Assembly: GCA_026994735.1 (NCBI GenBank)
Contig: JALWQD010000005.1
Coordinates: forward strand, 1 to 6,739
Direction: 5' to 3'
Origin: Gammaproteobacteria bacterium
GTDB lineage: Bacteria; Pseudomonadota; Gammaproteobacteria; SZUA-140
DNA length: 6,739 nucleotides
The number at the start of each line of letters is the position of its first letter. Position 1 is the first letter of the stretch. The position numbers and the translations under genes are program-made. The notes under the pieces are model-generated. The model did no database searches. It was given only the letters and a program-made list of their open reading frames with translations, and was not told the DNA's origin. Shown here piece by piece: positions 1 through 5,365 of this stretch.

Positions 1-912
1 TTCGTCAAGATGGTCCATAATGGCATCGAATACGGCGATATGCAGCTGATCTGCGAGGCCTATGCGCTGATGAGTAATGTTCTGGGCCTTGATTGTGATG
101 AGATGGCGGCGGTTTTTCGTGACTGGAACAGGGGCGTTCTTGATTCTTACCTGATTGAAATTACCGCGGATATTCTGGCCACTCGTGATGACGATGGCGA
201 GCCGTTGGTCGACAAGATTCTTGACACGGCAGGGCAGAAGGGGACCGGTAAATGGACAGGTATCAGTGCTCTTGATCTCGGTGTGCCATTGACCTTGATC
301 GGGGAATCGGTCTTTGCCCGCATCGTTTCAGCCTTGAAGGATGAGCGTGTGCGTGCGGCGAAAATCCTTGGCCCGCGGCCGCAAGCAGCTTTTTCAGCAG
401 ATCTGGTCGAGAGCAAGCAGGCATTGCACGATGCTCTCTATGCCTCGAAAGTCATTTCTTATGCGCAGGGTTTCATGCTCATGAGTGAGGCGGCAAAAGA
501 GCAGGGCTGGGATCTTAATTATGGCGAAATTGCCCTTATGTGGCGTGGGGGCTGCATTATTCGTAGTGCCTTTCTGGGCAATATCCGCGAAGCCTATGAT
601 AATAATCCTGCACTTGAAAATCTCGCTCTGGATGGTTTTTTCGCCGCGGCGCTGAAGGACTCTGAAGCCGGTTGGCGGCAGGCCGTTATGCTGGCTGTTG
701 AACAGGCCATACCGGTGCCAGCCTTTGCTTCGGCACTGTCCTATTTCGATGGTTATCGCAGTGAGCGTCTGCCAGCAAATCTGCTTCAGGCCCAGCGTGA
801 TTATTTTGGCGCCCATACCTATGAACGTCTCGATCGACCACGTGGTGAGCGTTTTCACACGGATTGGACCGGCACGGGCGGGGGTGTCTCTTCGACCAGC
901 TATGATGTTTGA
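1..912 (+). CDS. gnd: 6-phosphogluconate dehydrogenase, decarboxylating (5'-truncated by window edge)
   Basis: This enzyme of the oxidative pentose phosphate pathway oxidatively decarboxylates 6-phosphogluconate to ribulose-5-phosphate and CO2, making NADPH in the cytosol. The frame is open from base 1 and gives 303 residues, so about 170-180 N-terminal residues of a usual 470-485, including the NADP-binding Rossmann fold, lie upstream. The fragment begins in the catalytic segment KMVHNGIEY: K3, H6, N7, E10 and Y11 correspond to the catalytic Lys183, His186, Asn187, Glu190 and Tyr191 of sheep 6PGDH. The all-alpha domain follows, with KGTGKW and ALDLG motifs at about residues 77-90. The end carries QRDYFGAHTY, whose R266 and H272 reach the active site of the partner subunit. 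The C-terminal tail, FHTDWTGTGG to SYDV, is the longer version seen in many bacteria and eukaryotes; the E. coli enzyme stops soon after FHTEW. Nothing suggests damage. Identity is very secure. Confidence 0.97.
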   Translation, partial: FVKMVHNGIEYGDMQLICEAYALMSNVLGLDCDEMAAVFRDWNRGVLDSYLIEITADILATRDDDGEPLVDKILDTAGQKGTGKWTGISALDLGVPLTLIGESVFARIVSALKDERVRAAKILGPRPQAAFSADLVESKQALHDALYASKVISYAQGFMLMSEAAKEQGWDLNYGEIALMWRGGCIIRSAFLGNIREAYDNNPALENLALDGFFAAALKDSEAGWRQAVMLAVEQAIPVPAFASALSYFDGYRSERLPANLLQAQRDYFGAHTYERLDRPRGERFHTDWTGTGGGVSSTSYDV

Positions 913-935
913 TGGTGGATGAACGGGCGCGGATG

Positions 936-950
936 ATCACCCGTGGTGAT
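936..950. repeat. Small perfect inverted repeat after gnd
   Basis: ATCACC and GGTGAT pair perfectly around a 3-base CGT loop, 23 bases past the gnd stop codon. No T-tract follows, so it is not a convincing intrinsic terminator. It could help protect the mRNA 3' end or be chance. Confidence 0.3.
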
Positions 951-1001
951 ATTCAGTTGAACCTATGGCTGTCATCCGACGTCTATTGGTCGGGCTTGTT
1001 C

Positions 1002-1007
1002 TATAAT
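1002..1007 (+). promoter_or_regulatory. Candidate -10 element for the NrfJ-like gene
   Basis: A perfect TATAAT hexamer lies 42 bases before the proposed ATG. A start about 7 bases downstream would leave a leader of roughly 35 bases. The weakness is that no good TTGACA-like hexamer sits 16-18 bases upstream (that position reads roughly ACGTCT), and the TG of an extended -10 is two bases out of place. Expression from this site would probably need an activator or be weak. Confidence 0.35.
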
Positions 1008-1048
1008 GGCCACCCGATACTAACATCCATGATTGCAGGGGATTGCTG

Positions 1049-1429
1049 ATGCACCGTTTGATACTGATCGCTTTTTTATTCCCGTTTACCTTGTCGGCCG
1101 TGGCGGCCGAGTCGATGATGGCTCCGACGACAGGCGTCAAACCGCAGGGGCACCCGACCGGAATGAGGGCTGCCATGATGGCTGCTGAGGCTGGTCCGAT
1201 GATCAAGGCGACGGTCGTCAGCAGTATTGATATTCCGCAGTTTACCTACCTGCAGGTTAAGCAGGGAGAGCGCTTGCGCTGGTTGGCTTCGGCCAGTGTT
1301 GCGGTCAAGGAAGGCGATCTCATCGAGTTTGAAGAAGACTCGACAATGGCAAACTTTACCAGCAAGACCTTGAACCGGACATTCGACAGCCTTACTTTTG
1401 TTAATAGTGCGCATGTTGTTAAACGCTAG
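1049..1429 (+). CDS. Small secreted NrfJ-like periplasmic protein
   Basis: This encodes a 126-residue exported protein. Residues 1-20 form a Sec signal peptide with a hydrophobic core and an AVAA/ES cleavage site. The next 30 residues are rich in methionine (M23, M24, M39, M43, M44, M51) with H35 in a GHP motif. Residues about 52-118 look like a compact beta-rich domain ending in MANFTSKTLNRTFDSLTF (100-117), the signature I recall from NrfJ-related proteins of Geobacter and other proteobacteria. The family has no firmly established role; its name links it to nitrite-reductase loci, but no nrf gene is in this window. There are no cysteines and no heme motif. I chose ATG 1049 because AGGGGA at 1037-1042 is 6 bases upstream; a TTG at 1043 would abut that site. 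It stands alone, with a candidate -10 upstream and the lipoprotein operon 134 bases downstream. Secretion is well supported; the family match is from memory. Confidence 0.72.
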   Translation: MHRLILIAFLFPFTLSAVAAESMMAPTTGVKPQGHPTGMRAAMMAAEAGPMIKATVVSSIDIPQFTYLQVKQGERLRWLASASVAVKEGDLIEFEEDSTMANFTSKTLNRTFDSLTFVNSAHVVKR

Positions 1430-1470
1430 GGTTCAGCGCTGCGTTTTGGTAAGCGACGGTGCCCGGGATG

Positions 1471-1496
1471 TAGTCTGCCGCTGTTAACGGCGACTA
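1471..1496. repeat. Imperfect inverted repeat just upstream of the lipoprotein operon promoter
   Basis: The arms TAGTC-T-GCCG (1471-1480) and CGGC-GACTA (1488-1496) form nine base pairs with one bulged T and a 7-base loop, CTGTTAA. No T-tract follows, so it is not a typical terminator. It ends one base before the candidate -35 at 1498, which is where an operator or activator site would lie. It could instead be the 3'-end hairpin of the upstream gene's mRNA. Confidence 0.45.
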
Positions 1497-1497
1497 A

Positions 1498-1527
1498 TTG
1501 ATCGTGCAGTTGTTGTCGATTTAAAAT
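1498..1527 (+). promoter_or_regulatory. Candidate sigma-70 promoter of the lipoprotein operon
   Basis: TTGATC (1498-1503, four of six matches to TTGACA) is followed after 18 bases by TAAAAT (1522-1527, five of six matches to TATAAT). Transcription would begin near 1534, leaving a leader of about 30 bases with the GGAGGA ribosome site at 1551-1556. It is the best promoter-like pair in the gap and fits the start of the four-gene run. Confidence 0.5.
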
Positions 1528-1563
1528 GATTTACGGCCGGAGGGCTGTCTGGAGGATGGCGTG

Positions 1564-2130
1564 ATGATAGGACAAACAATGAGACTGACACTGGTAGGGG
1601 CGTTGATCCTGCTGCTGGCAGCCTGTTCCGGGGGGATGACCCGGGTTGAGAGCGATCTTGGTATTGAAGATGCACCTGATTGGGTCAATGAAGGGACTCA
1701 GGTGCTTGATGATCAGGGCGGGCGATTGTTCCATGGGATTGGTTCGGCACCCCCTATGGGTGATGATTCACTTCAGCGTTCAACCGCTGATGAGCGTGCG
1801 CGAGCGGCTTTGGCTCGCGTTCTTGGTTCTTATATGGATGTCGTCAGTTCGGATTATGTGGCGACCGACGGTGCTGGCAAGGAAGTTGCCAATGAGCAGA
1901 GTTTTTCCCGCCAAATCAAGAATATCACCCGCCGGAATCTGGTCGGGGCAAAGATTATTGGCCGTTGGCGCAATCCGGCCAATGGTGATGTCTGGTCATT
2001 GGCAGAGCTGGATCTTGAGCGTTTGAAGGCGACTTTGGCGGGTGACAAGGCAATGGACTCCGGGTTTCAGGATTACTTTGCCAAACATGGCAAGGATATC
2101 TTTGATCGCATGCGGGAGAGTCAACAATGA
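1564..2130 (+). CDS. LPP20-family outer-membrane lipoprotein
   Basis: This encodes a 188-residue lipoprotein. Residues 1-20 are a signal peptide ending in the lipobox LAAC, with C21 as the lipidated residue. Ser at +2, not Asp, favours sorting to the outer membrane by the E. coli rule. The LPP20-like domain spans about 38-157: a DWV opening, a GIGSAPP turn, the helix DERARAALARVLGSY (77-90), then a RQIKNIT segment and a final strand pair with GRWRNPANGDVWSLAELDL. Related proteins include Helicobacter Lpp20 and Vibrio FlgP, a flagellar outer-membrane protein, so the fold does not fix the function. ATG 1564 is preferred because GGAGG at 1551-1555 is 8 bases upstream; GTG 1561 and ATG 1579 are alternatives that keep the signal peptide. 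Its stop overlaps the next start (ATGA at 2127-2130), implying coupled translation with the LpoB-like gene. Family call fairly secure; role unknown. Confidence 0.82.
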   Translation: MIGQTMRLTLVGALILLLAACSGGMTRVESDLGIEDAPDWVNEGTQVLDDQGGRLFHGIGSAPPMGDDSLQRSTADERARAALARVLGSYMDVVSSDYVATDGAGKEVANEQSFSRQIKNITRRNLVGAKIIGRWRNPANGDVWSLAELDLERLKATLAGDKAMDSGFQDYFAKHGKDIFDRMRESQQ

Positions 2131-2735
2131 GTAAATTGTGGTCGCTGTCGGGGCATCTAGCACTGCTGCTGTTATTGCTGCTTCTGGGGGCGTGCGCGAC
2201 CAAGGTTGAGCGTATCGGTATTGATGAAGTTCACGATCTGAGCGGGCGCTGGAATGACATCGATTCACAGATGGTTTCACGCGAGATGATCGGCGATATT
2301 CTCAAGCAGCGATGGCTCAGTCGTTATCAGGCCAGCCATGACCAGCCACCGGCAGTGATTGTCGGTGAGATTCGTAATCTTAGCCATGAACATATCAATC
2401 TGAACACCTTTGTTGCTGATATCGAGCGAGAACTGATTAATTCGGGGGACGTTGAATTCGTGGCTGCGGCCAGTGAGCGTGGAGAGGTGCGTGGTGAACG
2501 ACGCGATCAGGATCTCAATGCGACAGAGGGGACGCGCAATGCTGCCGGTCAGGAAATAGGCGCCGATTTTATGCTCCAGGGGCGTATTAATACGATTATT
2601 GATCAGGAAGGCGATACTTCAGTCAAGTATTACCAGGTTGATCTGACCCTGATTTCGATGGCTGATAATCGCAAGGTCTGGGTCGGTCAGAAGAAGATCA
2701 AGAAGCTCGTCGAGAAAGGCGCCTTCAGATTCTGA
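2127..2735 (+). CDS. lpoB: LpoB-like lipoprotein, candidate penicillin-binding protein activator
   Basis: In E. coli, LpoB is an outer-membrane lipoprotein that crosses the periplasm to stimulate the peptidoglycan synthase PBP1B. This 202-residue homologue has a signal peptide with eight consecutive leucines and the lipobox LGAC, lipidated at C23, with Ala at +2. The globular domain runs from about residue 36: DLSGRWND, then VIVGEIRNLSHEHINLNTF (77-95), an ADIERELINSGDVEFV helix and strand, the IGADFMLQGRI strand (144-154) and a final YYQVDLTLISMAD with KVWVGQKKIKK. This order matches the PF13036 (LpoB) fold. Unlike E. coli LpoB, it has almost no disordered proline-rich linker after the lipidated cysteine, so direct reach to a PBP is questionable. 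GGGAG at 2114-2118 lies 8 bases before ATG 2127, and the start overlaps the previous stop. Family membership is good; activation of a PBP is not shown by the sequence. Confidence 0.8.
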   Translation: MSKLWSLSGHLALLLLLLLLGACATKVERIGIDEVHDLSGRWNDIDSQMVSREMIGDILKQRWLSRYQASHDQPPAVIVGEIRNLSHEHINLNTFVADIERELINSGDVEFVAAASERGEVRGERRDQDLNATEGTRNAAGQEIGADFMLQGRINTIIDQEGDTSVKYYQVDLTLISMADNRKVWVGQKKIKKLVEKGAFRF

Positions 2736-2751
2736 CGGCGGCGGCCCGGGG

Positions 2752-4104
2752 ATGACCGCGTTGATCTGCTTGACAGGCAGCGGTGATGTCCGCCGCTGGG
2801 GCTTTTTGCTGCTCTTTTTTGTCCTCTCCGTTGGCGGTTGTGCCAGCCATAGTCAGGCCTTGCTGAAGGTTAAGGCGCAACTGGTAGCGCAACAGCCAGA
2901 AGTGGCTCTGGCGACGCTGGAAGAGCTTGGCGACGATGATCTTCCCTATCTGCTCGATCGTGCCATGTTATTGCGGATGAGCGGGCGTTATGCCGACAGT
3001 AATCGCGTCTTTGAACAGGGCAAGCAGCTTGCTGATTCTCTTGCTGCCCTGAGTCTGCGTGAGCAGGCCGGGGCCTTGGTCATCAATGATACCGTCCGTG
3101 CCTATTCCGGCGAGGCCTTTGAACTCGTCTTGTTACATCTCTACGAAGCGCTTAATTATCTGCAGCTCGGTCAATTTGATGAGGCCCGCGTCGAGGCCTT
3201 GCAGGTGAATCTTCGTTTAGCCGCATTGGCAGATGATGAGGAGGATTTGAGCGAGCGTCAGCGATACCGTGATGATGCCTTGGCGCACTATCTGGCCGCC
3301 GTGGTCTTTGAGGTGACCGCCGACTGGAGTGATGCCCTGATTGCCTATCGCCGGGCCTATGACGTTTACCGTCAGTATCAAAAGTTGTTTGCTGTGCCTC
3401 CGCCTTTGTCACTAAAGCTGGCCTTGTTACGACTGACCCAATATATGGGTTTGACAGAGGAGCTGCGACGTTATCAGCAGCGTTTTGCTATTCAACATTG
3501 GCCCAGTCAGCGTGAATATCGTGCGCAAGCGGATCTTCTCTTCCTGTTACACAATGGTCTGGTGCCTGCAAAGCAGGAGTCGTTTGTCTATCATTTTTCA
3601 CCCGAGGCAAAGCAAATGGTACGTATTGCCTTGCCCTATTATGAAAAAACCCGGCCCGCGATTGCCTTTGCCCGCTTGCGCATTCCGGGTTTTGCCGCCG
3701 TGAAAAGTGAAGTTGTTGAGGATATTGGTGCTATTGCCCGTCAGACACTGGCCGAGAATTTGCCCGTTATCCTGGTCAGGGCAATGGCAAGGGCCGTCAT
3801 TAAATGGAAGGCTGCACACGAATTAGGCAAGGAACAGGGCGATATGGCGGCATTGGTGGCCAATATAGCCGGTCTGGTGACTGAGCGTGCGGATACCCGT
3901 AATTGGTTGACGCTGCCGGAGCAGATACAAATGGCACGTCTATTATTGCCCGCAGGCGAATATGATCTGACGATCGAATTGCTTGATCGTCAGGGCGGCA
4001 TTGTCCATAGTGAGACGAGGGCCGTGGTGATGACGGCAGGGCGGCCGCTTTTTCTGGAAATGTATTGGGCGAGCCAGTCGGTGACAGACAGTGGAGGTAG
4101 GTGA
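2752..4104 (+). CDS. COG3014-type TPR-like lipoprotein of unknown function
   Basis: This encodes a 450-residue lipoprotein. Residues 1-29 hold a charged start (RRW at 14-16), a strong hydrophobic core and the lipobox VGGC with C30 lipidated and Ala at +2, consistent with outer-membrane anchoring. Residues about 34-260 are helical and tetratricopeptide-like, with A/L/Y-rich repeats such as KAQLVAQQPEVALATLEEL, and a conserved-looking segment YSGEAFELVLLHLYEALNY (118-136). From about 381 a DTRNW motif leads into a small beta-rich tail (LLPAGEYDLTIELLDRQGG) like a beta-sandwich. This architecture matches the uncharacterised COG3014 proteins that I recall next to LpoB-like and LPP20 genes in gammaproteobacteria. 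The gap from the LpoB-like stop is 16 bases. The start is uncertain: ATG 2752 is directly abutted by a CCCGGGG tract rather than a normally spaced ribosome site, while TTG 2761 lies 9 bases after it. A scaffolding role is inference. Confidence 0.78.
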   Translation: MTALICLTGSGDVRRWGFLLLFFVLSVGGCASHSQALLKVKAQLVAQQPEVALATLEELGDDDLPYLLDRAMLLRMSGRYADSNRVFEQGKQLADSLAALSLREQAGALVINDTVRAYSGEAFELVLLHLYEALNYLQLGQFDEARVEALQVNLRLAALADDEEDLSERQRYRDDALAHYLAAVVFEVTADWSDALIAYRRAYDVYRQYQKLFAVPPPLSLKLALLRLTQYMGLTEELRRYQQRFAIQHWPSQREYRAQADLLFLLHNGLVPAKQESFVYHFSPEAKQMVRIALPYYEKTRPAIAFARLRIPGFAAVKSEVVEDIGAIARQTLAENLPVILVRAMARAVIKWKAAHELGKEQGDMAALVANIAGLVTERADTRNWLTLPEQIQMARLLLPAGEYDLTIELLDRQGGIVHSETRAVVMTAGRPLFLEMYWASQSVTDSGGR

Positions 4105-4105
4105 G

Positions 4106-5227
4106 ATGACGAAACAACCGTGTCGTCCATTGAAGGCGAGAGGCTTCGTACTCTATGCCATCGGCATGTTCAGTTTATTGCTGACAGCTTGTGCGACGGA
4201 TGGCGGCTCTGTGCATGCCGGTCAGCCGCTCTGGGTCAGTGATCAGGAGGCTGCCTATCCCGCGGCAAATTATTTGCTTGGGACGGGCCAGGCTGAAGAT
4301 CCGGCAACAGCAAAGGATCGTGCCCGTGCTGATCTGGCCAAGGTGTTCAGCATTGCGATTGAGGCGCAGGCTGAGGACTCAACGGTTATTCACCAGGATG
4401 ACAGCGGCAATCGACGACAGATGACTGTCCGCCGGCAGATTCAAACGCGTACCAAACAGGTCCTCGAAGGTGTTGAAATTGCCGCCCTCTGGTTTGATCC
4501 CGAGAACAAGCGCTACCATGCACTGGCTTTGTTACGACGTGGCCGCACAGGGCGTACTTTGACAGCGCAAATCACTCCCCTGGACAGGCAAACGGCTGTC
4601 TATCTCAAGCAGGCAGAGGCGGCAACAGAGGTCTTGCCACGGCTGGCCTACCTTGCCCGGGCTGTGAATCTTCAGCAGCAGAGAGCCGCTTTGCAGCAGT
4701 TATTGCGCGTTGTTGATGTCAGTGGCCGTGGTGTCACTCCGCGTTGGTCTATGCCGGCATTATTGGCCGCACTGGACGAGAGCTTTGCGCGTCTGCGGGT
4801 GCGTCCTGAGGCGCATGTCTGTGGTGATGATGACCCGGCCAATCTGTTGCAGGCGCTGCGCGGGGCAATAGCCGCTGCCGGATTGAAGACGGATGAGCAA
4901 GGGGCTCTGTTTGCCCTTCATGCACAGCTATCTCTCGATGACCTGAGACAGCGTCAGGGTTGGTATTGGTTGCGCGGACGCTTGCAGGTGCTTCTGATGG
5001 ATGCAGCCGGTGAGCATGTCTATGGCCAACATCGTTGGCCAATCAAACAATCAGCGACCGAGGCGGCTGTTGTTGAGCGGCGAGTGATGGATCAAGTGAA
5101 TGCGATTCTGAAAAAAGAGTTGCGTACCACTCTGCAGGCCTTTGCGGTCTCATCCGTCGCCACTGGCGCGACTGCGCCAGCCGTTCGCGGTTCGTTGCCA
5201 GAAGCCTTGACCTGCGCCGGTGGATAA
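4106..5227 (+). CDS. Lipoprotein with N-terminal LPP20-like domain and long C-terminal extension
   Basis: This encodes a 373-residue lipoprotein with a signal peptide ending in LLTAC, lipidated at C29, with Ala at +2. Residues about 41-158 form an LPP20-like domain: PLWVSDQ, GTGQAED, the helix DRARADLAKVFSIAIEA (71-87), RQIQTRT and a strand pair WFDPENKRYHALALL. It parallels the first gene of the operon closely in motif order and spacing. Residues 160-230 are helical and glutamine-rich (AVNLQQQRAALQQLL). Residues 231-347 look like a separate alpha/beta domain with RVRPEAHVCG, WYWLRGRLQVLLMDAAGE and a basic helix RVMDQVNAILKKELRTTLQAF. A flexible Ala/Thr/Pro tail ends the chain. C239 and C370 are the only cysteines in the mature part apart from the lipidated one. 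GGAGG at 4093-4097 lies 8 bases before ATG 4106, which starts one base after the preceding stop; a GTG at 4091 is less likely. The C-terminal domain is not one I can name. Confidence 0.75.
   Translation: MTKQPCRPLKARGFVLYAIGMFSLLLTACATDGGSVHAGQPLWVSDQEAAYPAANYLLGTGQAEDPATAKDRARADLAKVFSIAIEAQAEDSTVIHQDDSGNRRQMTVRRQIQTRTKQVLEGVEIAALWFDPENKRYHALALLRRGRTGRTLTAQITPLDRQTAVYLKQAEAATEVLPRLAYLARAVNLQQQRAALQQLLRVVDVSGRGVTPRWSMPALLAALDESFARLRVRPEAHVCGDDDPANLLQALRGAIAAAGLKTDEQGALFALHAQLSLDDLRQRQGWYWLRGRLQVLLMDAAGEHVYGQHRWPIKQSATEAAVVERRVMDQVNAILKKELRTTLQAFAVSSVATGATAPAVRGSLPEALTCAGG
5023..5041. repeat. Perfect inverted repeat inside the second LPP20-type gene
   Basis: TGGCCAAC and GTTGGCCA form an 8-base-pair perfect stem with a 3-base ATC loop, within codons for YGQHRWP. 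It is the longest perfect hairpin I noticed in the window. A role in mRNA structure is possible, but chance is also plausible. Confidence 0.3.
5163..5180. repeat. Perfect GC-rich inverted repeat near the 3' end of the operon
   Basis: CTGGCGC and GCGCCAG form a 7-base-pair stem around a GACT tetraloop, 45 bases before the stop codon, in the part of the gene encoding the low-complexity tail. No T-tract follows, so it is not itself a terminator. Confidence 0.35.
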
Positions 5228-5229
5228 GA

Positions 5230-5257
5230 GCCAGTCAGTACTGGCAAAGTGCTTTTT
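5230..5257 (+). terminator. Possible weak transcription terminator after the lipoprotein operon
   Basis: GCCAGT (5230-5235) and ACTGGC (5240-5245) form a perfect 6-base-pair stem with a CAGT loop, starting 2 bases after the stop codon. A run of five T follows at 5253-5257, but 7 bases separate it from the stem, which is longer than in a canonical intrinsic terminator. Its position between the lipoprotein genes and gcvT is right for a terminator, perhaps a leaky one. Confidence 0.42.
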
Positions 5258-5290
5258 GTTGGGTGATTATTTCCATACAGAGTCTGACTG

Positions 5291-5320
5291 TTAACGTTTG
5301 CCGGTCAATTCAGGTATATT
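5291..5320 (+). promoter_or_regulatory. Candidate promoter of gcvT
   Basis: TTAACG (5291-5296, four of six matches to TTGACA) and TATATT (5315-5320, five of six matches to TATAAT) are 18 bases apart. Transcription near 5327 would leave a leader of about 39 bases. A leader this short leaves no room for a glycine riboswitch, and I see no such aptamer in this gap. Confidence 0.42.
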
Positions 5321-5365
5321 ACCCCGTTTGATCTTCGGTCGATGGTTGGACTGGCAAGGGTGAAT

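Noticed and set aside
147..858. Long open frames on the minus strand across gnd
   Set aside because: They are antisense shadows of a clear 6-phosphogluconate dehydrogenase frame, lack ribosome sites and encode no recognisable protein.
957..986. TTGAAC with GTCTAT as a promoter for the NrfJ-like gene
   Set aside because: The -10 match is poor (GTCTAT), and the perfect TATAAT at 1002-1007 is a better candidate even without a clear -35.
5228..5365. A glycine riboswitch ahead of gcvT, as found in some bacteria
   Set aside because: The gap is only 138 bases, and the tandem aptamer with its conserved GGAGA-type cores is not visible. A promoter-like pair at 5291-5320 would also leave too short a leader.
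5342..5365. ATG 5342 as the start of gcvT
   Set aside because: It has no ribosome site and adds eight residues absent from known T proteins, while ATG 5366 has AAGGG at proper spacing and the typical MAKQTPLY N terminus.
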